From Abelmoschus esculentus (lineage: Eukaryota; Streptophyta; Magnoliopsida; Malvales; Malvaceae), in NCBI GenBank assembly GCA_035048815.1, contig JAUCBN010000017.1, positions 16,488,936 through 16,552,935 on the forward strand: DNA of 64,000 nucleotides. Direction: 5' to 3'. The translations under genes were made by a program, and so were the position numbers. Below the pieces are notes generated by a model, which saw only the letters and a list, made by a program, of their open reading frames with translations, did not search any database and was not told where the DNA came from. This document shows positions 23,083-34,500 of the stretch, in pieces; positions within the stretch are counted from its first letter, which is position 1, and every line of letters starts with the position of its first letter.

Positions 23083-24915
23083 TCAAGGAGCATTTGTCGA
23101 TCCCGCTGGATTGTTGCCCCTTGGTCGAGTTGAGATGAATAACGGCCTGCTCGTACTGTATTTCGGCCCGGTATTTTCTTATGCGTATACGTCCATCATT
23201 TTCCGGCCTCCTTCTTTGGTAAAGAATTTCACCTCCTTGTTGTCCATCATTCCTTGTAATAAGTTTCTTAAGTCATTACACTGCTGAACTGTATGCCCGT
23301 GTTCTTGGTGGAACTCACAATATAGGCCTTCCTCGGTAGATTCTTTCATTTGCATCCCTTGACAGACGAGCCTATTGTCAAACAGTTGTTGAAAAACCCA
23401 CTTTAATGGTAATCAAATTTCCGATACACTCATTTTAACTTATCTTGTTTGGTCCTCTTCAATCGTGTTCACGCCCCGACCGCCATGATTCGGGAGTGGG
23501 TTTGTTGAGATACTGGGTTTATTAAATTTCAAAACCCCGACATTCATCATGTTCTGAACGATCCTCTTAAAGACTGTGCAGTTCTCGATGCTATGTCCAT
23601 GAACGTTAGCATGATATACACACTAGGCCTTCGGGTCATACCAGTGTGGATAAGGGGGTTTGAGCGGTATGATGAAATACGGGCGAATCATATCAACATC
23701 ATGTAGCTGAGTGTACAACTCAGCATACGTAATTTGGATTGGTGAGAAATTCGATTTTTCCCACTTTGAGTCCTTCTTGTTCGAGCCCTGTGAGCCACCT
23801 GCTCCTGACTCGGGTTTGGAAATCGTCACATTCCTCGGGGGTTCATATACGACAGCGTTGTTTACCTCGTTGTCTTTCTTTTTAAAGTTCTTTTTCGAGC
23901 TGTCAGATCCTTCAATTCTCTCACTTTTGATAGCTGGCTCCACCAACTCTCCGGTAGCAACTATTTGAGAGAAGCTCTGCATAGATGTGCTTGTGAACAG
24001 ACGATCATACTTCAGCCCTTTTAATGTCTCTACAAACATGTGAGTCATCTCTCGCTCAATCAACGGAGGCTGCACCTGAGAGGCCAGATCTCTTCACCTG
24101 TGGGCATATTGTCGGAATATTTCGTTAGACTTTTGCCCCATTTACTTTAACATAACTCTAGTGGGTCCCATCTCCGTCACATGCTTGTAATTTTCCATGA
24201 AGGCGTGATATAGGTCCTTCTATGATTTTATACTCTCCCGACTGAGTTGTGTGTACCACCGGATAACAGAACCCGTCAGACTATCCTAAAAGCAATGGAT
24301 TAGCATCTTCTCATCCTTGCTAAAAGCGACCATCTTTCGACAATACATTGTCATATGGACGCTTGGACACGACGTCCCGTCGTACTTCTCGAAATCAGGC
24401 ATTTTGAACTTTGGTGGCAGGACCAAATTAGAAACTAGGCTGAGATCGAACGCATCGGTACTTTTATCCACCAACCCTTTGGCTTGAATTTCTTAGATCT
24501 TTGCTTCAAGAGCCTTAAAGTGATCAACATACTTCTTCTCCATGTCCTGTCGCATCTTCTCTACTTCACTCATGAAGTTGAGATCTGGGACTTTATCGAT
24601 ATTCGGAGAAAAATCATCAACTTCCACGGGGTGACTCGTGGATGCCCCTACTATGTTAAACTGCACTCTCCCTGAGACTGAATGCACTTCCGGTTGCCCC
24701 CTGGTTACCGTGTCTGTCTGTCCTTCAGCTTTATATGCCCCACCTATCGATGCCTTGCCCTTCTCATCCTGCTTCGGGCCCAACAGAGCGGTTATCTGAC
24801 TGATAATATCCGTCTAAATTTTGGTGAAGCCATCTTTCATGCCATTTTCTATCGCATCTAAGCAATTTGCAAATACGGCATGGTGATCCTCTAGCCTCTG
24901 TAGTCTTTTCTCCAT
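23083..24915 (-). pseudogene. gag of Ogre element 1 (many stops)
   Basis: A Met near 24915 opens MEKRLQRLEDHH. The frame then carries a coiled-coil stretch (SEVEKMRQDMEKKYVDHFKA), the capsid-like core LPPKFKMPDFEKYDGTSCP ... MLIHCF-stop-DSLTG ... ENYKHV, a conserved LIEREMTHMFVETLKGLKYD segment (open 24075-23623) and two knuckle-like motifs, CVYHANVHGHSIENC and CEFHQEHGHTVQQC. Stops include TAG 24814-24816, TAA 24493-24495, several around 24290-24100 and TAG 23623-23625. The first and last of these named stops are at the same positions in element 2. The role would be RNA packaging and particle formation. Confidence 0.8.
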
Positions 24916-25140
24916 TGCTAGTCTCTTGGTGCGCGAACACGTCGAATATGTGTATAGTATGTTTGCTATTTTTAAAAGTCACTGTCATAAAATCTTTCTT
25001 ATTAAACTTTATTTTGATTAATAATGCACATGATGTATGAATGCATGAATGCATGAATACAAGCGGGTATTAAATTCGAAAAATAATCTCTTAAAAACAT
25101 CCGTCTGTCCAAAAAGGATTCACTACAACTTAAAGATAAT

Positions 25141-27129
25141 CTACAGAAAACTGTTGGCCCTAATTCCTAAGTTGGTCAACTCATGTAGCAGGCGGACGAT
25201 GGTTGCTCCATGCACTTGCTCGACGTTCGGCTGGTTGAGAAGGGTTGTAGCTTCCCTCGACAATATCTGTACGTAAGACGCAATACTTCTGACTTGTCCC
25301 TTGAAGTTGACCAACTCACTGTTTTGACTCTGGATCGTGCATTGTGCTGTTAGTCTCTTAGCCTTGTCTTCGTTGTGATACTTGACCACCAATCCTTCTA
25401 GCTGTGTTACTTGAGTTGTCAACTCACGGATCGTTGCTCGCTCTTTGTCCGATGTCTTCTTAGCCTTGGAACTTGCTTCTCTTGCTTCACGGTATTTCCT
25501 TTCGTAAAGCTTCTTGTATTCCTCCTTTTCCCTTAACGCGTTGTTCAAGCGGTCAGAACTATCCCCAACGCTCCTGTTTTTACCTTCCCTTTTCCTTTTA
25601 CGCCCCTCGGATACTTCTTGTGCTTCTTTCAAATCTCGACGTAACCTTTCGATCTGAAGTGCCATATCTTTCTCTCTCCTCTCATGAGTCTGTACCTTGT
25701 ACTTCGTGAGGTTCAACTCTTGTGTAAGTTCATAGATCTTCTTATCTTGTCTCTGAAAATCCAAGTCCCGATCCTCCTTGAGCTTTTCTAACGCTGACAG
25801 TGCTTCTAAGGTTACCTTGCTTAAAGACGGTCTCTCATCTCTTGGTACACCTCGGAAAACTCCATCATTTACCCTTTGCTCCCTCCACTCGTTATATCGG
25901 GCCACGATCTAGAACTCTCGATAAGGGTAAACCCTCCTAGGTGAATCCCAAGCTTTCACGATTTGAGCTATCTTGGATCTGTACCCTTCGCTTTGGTGTG
26001 AAAAACTGAAACTGGCCATCCCCACTGTGGCTGGTATGAACTGTCTCGATCCAAACTGCCTTGAAACCAACAATGGGTAGTAAGCCGTTCCACCCCATAT
26101 ACCCGCTAATGGGATCCAATCGCTGTCTCCGCACCGATACCGAAAAGTCGTCCCCCTATTCAACCAACAAGCCTTCCAAACGATATCTAAATCTGTCAAA
26201 TCCCAAAAAAGATTACTCCATTGGGCTTCGGTCTTCTTCTCCAAAATACAACTCTTTAAGCGCTCTTCGATGGCTGAGTAAGTAGTCCTGAACCTTAGTA
26301 CGCTATACGGAGAGCTCCAACGGTGGCCTCTGAACCATACCTCCAAAAACTGTGCATATCCCCCAAACCTTCCTTCGCTGGCCCTCTTGCATGCGGTGAG
26401 TGATCTATAGGTCTCGGCTAGTATGACAGGAACCGGATTTACGCCTTTAGATAACCTCTCGAACAAACCAACCGTGGATAGGTCTATATGCTCGGGAGTT
26501 CTGGGAAATAACACTAACCCATAGATGCAAAGAGCGTACATCCTTCTTGCTTTGGTGGGCTCTTCGCTACTTGCGGCTATCAAATCCTTGAAAACCCTCC
26601 AACTCACTCTCTGTCTTTCCTCGCTCACGTCTTGGTGGTCATGACCCGTTACCTTTTGGTCCCAAAACTCTTTATCTTTGCCGGTGATCTGCATCAATTT
26701 CTTCTTGAACCCTGAAGTGCTGTTGGGCTTCACATATATCCTATCACTCTTTACCGCTGGACAGTTGATCAGAACTTCATACTTCTCTAGTGTAGGCTTC
26801 ATGTCGATCTTCCCAAAGGTAAAACAGTTGTATGCGGGATTCCAGAACTGCGTCATCGCCCTCATTAGGTGTCTATCAATGGGGACCTTCACTAACAATG
26901 CAATATCCCCAAACTCCTTCTTGAACTGATCTTTCATGTCATCACTCCACTGTTCTCATATCTCTTGGACTTCGGAGAGACACGGACTATGATTGGTGCT
27001 CATTCTGACATACCCTTTTAGTGTGGAGACACTCCCTGATGGTAAACTGTCACCTTTCTCGTGCTGAACTGACTCGGACCATGTCCAGACTTCCGTATTA
27101 TCTTTGCCTATAATGATCCCTTCTGACAT
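25141..27129 (-). pseudogene. ORF1 of Ogre element 1: plant mobile domain-like protein with C-terminal coiled coil
   Basis: The frame runs from ATG (27129) to the stop at 25141 and would be ~662 codons. It is broken by TGA near 26958, where element 2 has Trp (QEIWEQW), and TAG at 25909-25911. The main piece 26937-25909 (342 codons) resembles the plant mobile domain/DUF of Ogre ORF1: VPIDRHLMRAMTQFWNP, FGKIDMKPTLEKYEVLINCP, ARRMYALCIYGLVLFPR, WKACWLNRGTTFRYRCG. The next piece 25905-25141 (254 codons) is a long Lys/Glu/Arg-rich coiled coil (LKEDRDLDFQRQDKKIYELT, KRKREGKN). Both are in one frame, and element 2 reads through the 25909 position, so they are parts of one ancestral protein. Its role in Ogre elements is not established. 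Confidence 0.82.
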
Positions 27130-27872
27130 TTTTGGACACTTCTAACTTTATTGTTTTCCAAATTAATACCCATGCAAATAATATTCCAAGTAAAAAAAAT
27201 GCATAAAGGATCAAAGAAAAACAAAAAACAGGAAGAAAATGTGTTAGTAGGACGAATACAAGATAAAATAAAATAATAAAAGTGCCTGAAAAATAACCAT
27301 AGAGCAGTTAAAAATGCAAATAAAGTTAACCAGAGAGCGGGTTAAATTGCATAAAATAACCAGAGAGCATGCTAACAGAGAAATCCTAAGTTTGGCGGCA
27401 TTTCGGCAGCATACCGCCTAATCTTATGGTTCCTGTCTAGCTCTAGAAGGGGTAGGTTTCTACTCTATATGCAGTTTTTGGTCTAGACATTGGATTCCCG
27501 AACTGTCGTTATCGTCTACTACGACGATAAAACATCGATTCGGTGGTATAGGTCCCTTACAACGGAGGTGAAGACCCCACGATGCGTAAGGTTAGTATAC
27601 CGGAAGCAGATAAAAATCCAAAACTCGGAGCTGGAGAGCATCACGTCAGATAATATCTAACTCCCACTTAAGGGTGAAAGCTTGGGTCGAGAGCTTATGC
27701 ATGAAGGATATATCATAAAAGTAAAAAGTTATCCTCGTTCAAATAATGTTCATTTAACAATAAAAAATTAAATTAATATCTAACTTTAAAATGCCAAAGT
27801 GCCACGTAAAATTTTAAAAAGTTAGGCCTGACTCACAAAAAAAAAATTTAGTCCCCAGCGGAGTCACCAAGC
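27130..27872 (-). other. 5' leader of Ogre element 1, with PBS
   Basis: Untranslated leader between the 5' LTR and ORF1. It contains short direct repeats (ataaccagagagc at 27295-27370, expanded further in element 2). The primer-binding site is at 27852-27869, two bases in from the LTR: minus-strand TGGTGACTCCGCTGGGG. Element 2 reads TGGCGACTCCGCTGGGG. TGG pairs with a tRNA CCA end; Ogre PBSs are described as arginine-tRNA type, which I did not verify. Confidence 0.75.
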
Positions 27873-30746
27873 TGTCGCGACCTCTTAAAAAATGCGAATT
27901 TAGGTGAAAAATGCTCGACGATTGGTTTTGAAAAAAAATACGAATTTATTAATTTTAATCTTGGAAAACCCAAATTTTAGATAAAATAATATATAATTTA
28001 ATTTTTTAAAAATTGATTTGGAGTCGCCACCGGCCACATAGGTAGGCCAGATACCATAAAATAAATCAAAGATTCGTTCAAAAAATATTGGGTTCGGGAG
28101 TCGGTTACGTGTAAGGACGACCCTTACAAACACCCAAAAAATTGGTACCTTGAAAAAATTTACGTGGCATTGACACCTTGAAGATAGATATTAATTTAAT
28201 TTTCCATTGTTAATTGAACATTATCTGAATTTTGGATATCCTTTTGATTTAGAAGTTACATCACCTTTAAACTTGAGTTGAACGAGACGTCCTCTAGATA
28301 GGAAACCTCACCCAAATTCAAAGGAATGCAACTTCCGCCTCAAAAGGCTAAAGCAAAATGCATGACCACTTTTATCTTGTTCATTTTAAGTTCTAATCCT
28401 AAAAAAAAGGCTCCATTGCTTAAGTGTTTAAAACCTAAGTTACTAATGTTACTAGTTACTTACCTATCCATTTTATTTAATTCTAAGCCTAAGTTATTTT
28501 ATCAAGATTCTAGGTTTTAATAACACATGAATTCGATGCCAAGGTACACTCTCTAGGTCAGCATCATGGTACGTCAAAACACCAACCTCTTTAGTGTATC
28601 CGAGACATAAAATTCAAATACTATGTTACTAAATTATCTCCCTAATTAAATTAATTAAAACGACTAGTCCTAGAGGGCTCTAAATTAATTAACTTAAATG
28701 TTTATTAGGTGACCTCCCTAAATATGCCATGCAATACTTAAAATAAAACATAGAACAAAGTAAAGGAACTCGACATTTTTATTAGAATCATGGGCGTACA
28801 CGTTACATCAAAGATTATCATCATGAATGAGTACAAAAGAGACTTGTAAAAAAGGAAAAAGATCAAAAAGGACTAGAAAGTAAACCTTGAACGATTGATT
28901 AGATTTAATTAAGTGTAAAATTAATTTTAAAGTTTAAGATTTTTAATTAAATTAATTAATTAAATTTTCCTAACTTTAAATTTTAATTAAAACCGAATTT
29001 AACTCTAACTTGGTGAATTTTAAGTTCTAAGATTCAATTAGGGTTAGATTAAACTTAATTAAGTTAATTTTTAAACCTTATCTTAGAAATTTTAAATTAA
29101 TTAAGAGTCTTAATTAAAATAATTTCTAAATTTTAAGAATTTAATTTAACCTAATTAAAGTTTAGTTTGGTGAAATTAGGGTTAATTAGACCTAAAGAAA
29201 CTTAAATCTTATCTTTAGAAATTAATTAAAAATAATTAAATTAATTAATTCAAATTATTTCCTAAATTTTAAGAATTAAAAAGCCTATTTAAAGTCTAAT
29301 TTGATGAGAGTTTTAAGGTTAAAGGCAAAACTAGACCTAAATTGGATTAATTTTAAAACTTACTTTTTTAGAAATTAATTAAAACAATTAATTAAAATTA
29401 TTTTCTAAGTTTGAAGAATTAAATGAAACCTAATTTAAGTCTAATTTTTAAGTTTTAGGGATCAAATTAATTTTATACTAGATCTAACTAAGTTAAATTA
29501 ATTTTAAAGTTTTCTTAAAAATTAAATTAAATCCTAATTAGAACTTAATTAATAAATTTTAAATTTTAAAATTAACTGTTTTACCCTAATTAAATCTAAA
29601 AATTAATTAATTTAATCCTAGGGGGTCTAATTAAGAGTCTAAGGACCTAATTGAATGAAAATTAAAGCTCTAAGGACCTAATTGGGGTTTGGGGGGACTA
29701 AATTGCAAGACTGCCTAAACCTATGGGGACCTAAAGGGTAAATAACCCCTATTTGGATAGAAATACGCAGATCCGGGTTGAACCCGAATCCGGCCCGCGT
29801 GCCCGGCTGCCAAAACGGTGCCGTTTTATCCTAAGGCAAAAAGGTTCTAGACCGAGTTGGCTTGGTCATTTGCACCGAGACCAACTCGGTGCAACTCATT
29901 TTCCTCTGTGGAAAACACCCCGAGCCCAGATCCTATGAACATTTTGGATCAAAACACCTAAAAATCCTTTGGTGTTCATCCGTATTCTTCACGAAAATGA
30001 AGAACACGATGAACACGGCCCTTCAACCGCCACGTGCTCCGCCCCCAGATCCAAACAACCATCGCCTTGGATTGCTCCGGCGAGTTCGCCGGTGATCGGG
30101 ATTTATGCCGATCGTCGCCCAGCGACTTTCGGCCGCCTCAGCCCAACCTCCGATGACTGTTTCCGGCGCCGGCAATCACGATAAGAATCGTAAAAACTTC
30201 AACAAAAAACCCAGAAACTCTTATTTCTTGAGATCTAAACACCTAAAACTAATCTAAACCCCCCAGATCACTCATAAAAACCCTAACCTATCCCAAAGGG
30301 CTCAGTGGAACCAAACAAATGACTAAGATATTCAAAGCATAACAAAAAGGAAACACCAAGAAAAGATGTGATTCGTCGTACCTTTATGCCAGCGATAATG
30401 TTCCTCTTCCGATCTCCTCCTTAATTCCGATCTAAGCTCAGATTTCCAGCTCCCTTCCAAGCCGATTGAATCCCTTTTTAAAGGGATTCAATCCAACAAA
30501 TCTAGATTCACTCAAACACTAATCAAATCCCCACAAAATCTCAACTACTCCTATCCCTAACAACCGGCCACATCCCACGTTCAGTTTTTCTAGATTTTTT
30601 CACGATTTTTTCTTTTTTTTTCTTTTTTTTTAATTTTTAATATATTATTATTTATATTTTATTAATTATTTTATTTATTATTATTATATTTATTATTTAT
30701 ATATTAATTATTATTTGTTATTATTTATATATTATTCGTGTTGACA
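27873..30746 (-). repeat. 5' LTR of Ogre element 1
   Basis: 2874 bp, TGTCGCGACC...GTGTTGACA on the plus strand. The middle (about 28900-29640) is an AATTAATT-rich degenerate tandem repeat of ~136-142 bp. GC-rich parts contain AAAACGGTGCCGTTTT (29814), a hairpin ACCGAGTTGG...CCAACTCGGT (29853-29893) and a second hairpin at 29972-30016. Its outer end is ~400 bp from the TATA box of the host gene, but LTR transcription points away from that gene. Confidence 0.92.
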
Positions 30747-30751
30747 AAGAC

Positions 30752-31535
30752 TTATCTAAAAATAATTAAAAATATATAATTTAAAGATTGATTTTTCATT
30801 TAAGTATTTTGTTTATATATACTTTTTATTATCGATTAGATATTAATAGGTACTAAAAAATTATAGTATACAATTATTTAAAAATATATTTTATATTTAT
30901 ATATTTAAACTATTTTTTATTATTTTTATTATAATAAATGCAAACAAATACAATAGTAAGATCCGTCTTGCTTTTCTGTTTTGAATCAGTCTCTTTCTCG
31001 ATCTTCTTTTTGCGCCACCCCACTTCCTTTTCATTATCTGCAAAGCAATTGAATAAAGAAAAATGTAAATGAAATTCAATTTCTTAGCTGTTTTGCTGAG
31101 TCAAAAAAGTAAGCAAAAAATAAAGAGACGAATTGCTTCTTTGTATATAAACATTTACAAGATTCCTTGAGTTTCTGTTTCCCATGTTTTAAAAGACTCA
31201 GGATTTCTGGGACTTTACAGATATTGTTGGGTTCTTTCTCTCTTGCTTGAAAGTTTAAATTTTTATGTGATTCAACTTGCTTAAAATTTTCTTCTTTTGA
31301 ATTTTTTTAGCCAGTTATATGACACTCAAGAACTTTTAGCTGGTGCTTTTCAGGTGTTGGGTTGATCTTCATTTGATTGTTCTGTTCTTCAGTTAATTCT
31401 ATCTCTAAGGTGAGTTGACACTTGAGTTTTGGAATATGCTTTTCCTTTAGTATCCAATTGCTTGTTTTGTTTTTAATTGGTTCTTTTCTTTAACAGATTG
31501 AAAGTTGAGAAAAATAAATTTATAGATCGTGAGAG
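30752..31535 (+). promoter_or_regulatory. Promoter and 5' UTR of acidic-protein copy 2
   Basis: A TATA box TATATAAA is at 31144-31151, so transcription likely starts near 31175. The 5' UTR contains a small intron 31410-31496 (AAG/gtgagt ... tctttaacag), a common arrangement for plant housekeeping-type genes. Upstream sequence to the Ogre LTR is AT-rich. The first in-frame ATG after the UTR intron is 31536 (gagATGGGA). Confidence 0.6.
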
Positions 31536-34500
31536 ATGGGAATTCAGAGATTGGAAGTTGGGGTTAGAGTTAGGAAATTCATGTTGATATCAGTTAAAAT
31601 GTGTTACAGATTGGTTTGGAATCATCCTGTTTTGGTTGGTTTGGTTTGTTTTTTTATGCTTCTGTATACATCATTTCCTTTGTTATTTTCTGCTTTGGTT
31701 ACTGCATCTCCTGTTTTGGTTTGCACTGCTGTTTTACTTGGCACACTTTTGAGTTTCGGATCACCGTACATACCTGAAATCGATGAAAAGGGAGGAGGAG
31801 AAGAGAAAATTAGTCATGATGCTTCCGAATTGAAAACCGGGGCTACTGAGGATCATACTGTTGTGGAGAGAGATGTTGGTGGTGATGATTTTGTTGTGGA
31901 AAGACATGTAGGGAAGAGGTGGGGTATAGCAGAAAATGCTGAGGAGAACGTTAATTTGGTGGATAATGAGGTTGGTGAAGTCAAGGAAGCTGATGGTTCT
32001 GTTCGTTCTAAGCTGTTGGTGAATGATGATTTGGATTCCAGGGATATTCATTGTGAGGATGGGGTGATTGATGAAGTTGAGAATGATTCATTGTTGGAGA
32101 AGAAGAGGGAAATCCGGGAGGAGATTCTAGGGAGTGAAGGTCTGTTGAGTATGGTGGAGGCATCTGATGATGATCGTCTTTTGGCAGATGCGGTTAGAGA
32201 TGGGAATCTTGAAGCTGAAGATCATAAGCTCAGAGAAGATCACAATGAACAAAGGGGTGAGGAATTCAATTCTCCTCCGGTTTTCTCTTGGAAACACCCT
32301 GTGGATGATGAGGATGAATCGCTGGATTCTGGTTCTGATGATGATGAGAGTTCCTCTCCTGATGCTTCAATGGCTGATATAACTCTGATGCTTGATGAGT
32401 TGCATCCACTATTGGACTCTGAAGCTCCTCAACCTGCTCAGTTGTCTGATGATTGCTCAGATGCCACCTCAGAGATGTCTCATGGTAGTAATACTGATGA
32501 AAGTGTTGAGTCCAGTGAGTTAGAAAACCAGGGAGGGGAAGATAATGACGAGGATGAGGGAGAAGGTGAAGGTGAAGAAGCAAAAGAGGATGAAAGCAAA
32601 TCTGCAATTAAATGGACAGAGGATGATCAGAAGAATCTCATGGATTTGGGGACTTCAGAACTCGAAAGAAACCATCGATTGCTTAATCTTATTGCGAGTA
32701 GAAGGACACGTAAAGGCATGGGATTGATGATTGATAGGAATCTAATGTCCTTAGATAGTACTGATATTCCCTTAAACATCACCCCAATTTCTGTAGCAAG
32801 ACGAAATCCATTTGAATTTCCTCATGATTCCTATGATGAACCAGGGTTACCACCCATTCCAGGATCAGCTCCCTCTGTTTTGCAGCCAAGAAGAAACCCT
32901 TTCGATCTTCCTTATGACTCGGGCGAGGAGAAACCCAATCTTAAAGGATATAATTTCCAGGAGGAGTTTGCAGGTTCTAATCAAAGGGAAACAGTTCCCC
33001 AAAGAGAAGCTTTCTTGCGAAGACATGAAAGACATGAAAGCTTCAATGTGGGATCATCAACTTTGGGTATTACTCGGCAACAGCTCAAGTGGAAACCTTA
33101 TTTTGTCCCAGAGACTGAAGGATCTGGCCCTTCCTCATTCCAAAGGCAGTTGAGTGAAGTTAGTGAGTCGAAATTGAGTTCTGTTCCTGATACTGAATCA
33201 GTGAGTTCTCAAGAAACTGAATTGATAGTGAATGAAGTTCCTGCTTCTTCCCATGATGAACAAGAGAGCCTCCTGTCTGGGGACATTGAGCCAGCGGATG
33301 TTGAACAAGTTGAGAATAGATATGTTCACCATAATGTGGTTGAGATTACATTGGGAGATGGAGAAAGCCAACTGGAAATAGAATCAAATTTGCCTGCTCC
33401 TGGAGCATCTGCTCATATGGAGCTCAATGGAATTGAAATCGAACCAATGCCTCGTGTTGGCCAAACTGACAATAGAGATGTTCCTCATGATGTTTTTGTG
33501 ATCGAATCAGGAGATGAAGAAAGTCAGCAGGAAACGAAATCAAATTTGTCTGAAGCTGGAGCAAAGACTCACGTGGAACTCAATCCAAGTGAAATCCATT
33601 CCAAAACAAAGTCAGTTGACGATGATTTTAACACTGGGTCAATTTTATCCTTATCAGAAATAGATGAAAAGATACTTGATGCTGGTGGAGAAGGGTTTCC
33701 AGGGTTTGAACCCACAGGTCATGAAATTAAAGAATCTAGCATATTTTCACAAGCATCATTTGAGGGATCAGAATTCCATTTTACAGGTAAGGTGGTGGAT
33801 GATAAGCGTAGTGAACCTGTTTATGATTCAAGCCCATCAGTGGAGAAGGTCCTCTCGTTTTCATCTGTCTCTTCTGACGGACAAGTTGGTACATCTGAAA
33901 TAGGTGCACCCTCAATATTGGTTGAATCCACTGATAAAGAAACTGAAGGGCATGCCGAAACAACTGAGCAGGGTATTTCTAGTTTTCAAAAGATGCATGC
34001 TGCATTCTCGGATTTACTTGAAAATGAACCAAGGGCAAGGGATCTCCCAGATATTTGTGAGCATTATGTTACACATTCTGGTTCATTATTGGTTTCTACC
34101 ACTTCTGCTGATCATAATGAGTCAATGGTGCCTGAATCCGTGGTTGAATATGTTCCACAGGATGTAATGTCATCTTCTGACAAGGGATCGGAGGACGATG
34201 TCCCAAATAAGGAAGAAAGCTTTTTCCAGAATCAAGTGGACTTACATGGCCTTGGTGCAGAGATGACTCTTGCTGTTGACCATGGAATTGATAAGATGTC
34301 GGATTCTTCACCAGAGGAACAACATCTAGTGAACCTTGAATATTCAATGGCCAAACTAGGAGATATGCATGCTGTTGATAAGAAAGACACTCAGCTTGAG
34401 CTAGGTGAAATTCATTCGTCAAGTTCATCAGAGCACAACTTAGTAGGGGCTGGCGTTTTGCTCAAACAAGAAACCATCCGGACTGAATGTGATCAAATGC

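Larger units (their letters stand above)
13275..30746 (-). mobile_element. Ogre/Tat-type Ty3-gypsy retrotransposon, element 1 (17.5 kb)
   Basis: Flanked by a perfect 5-bp TSD AAGAC (13270-13274 and 30747-30751). Both LTRs start TGTCGCGACC and end GTGTTGACA on the plus strand. Coding is on the minus strand, so the 5' LTR is at the right. The order along the element is PBS, ORF1 with a plant mobile domain-like fold plus coiled coil, gag, protease, a ~205-nt intron, RT, RNase H, a second (archaeal-type) RNase H, integrase, a repeat-rich 3' region, PPT and 3' LTR. ORF1 upstream of gag, an intron between protease and RT, large size and tandem repeats in the 3' region are known hallmarks of the Ogre group. 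Multiple stops and at least one frameshift make it non-autonomous. Confidence 0.93.

Noticed and set aside
27852..27869. tRNA-derived sequence as a tRNA gene
   Set aside because: Only 17-18 bases complementary to a tRNA 3' end next to an LTR: a primer-binding site, not a gene.
32266..32607. His-rich minus-strand ORF within the acidic-protein gene
   Set aside because: Antisense of Asp/Glu codons (GAT/GAA) in the real coding strand.
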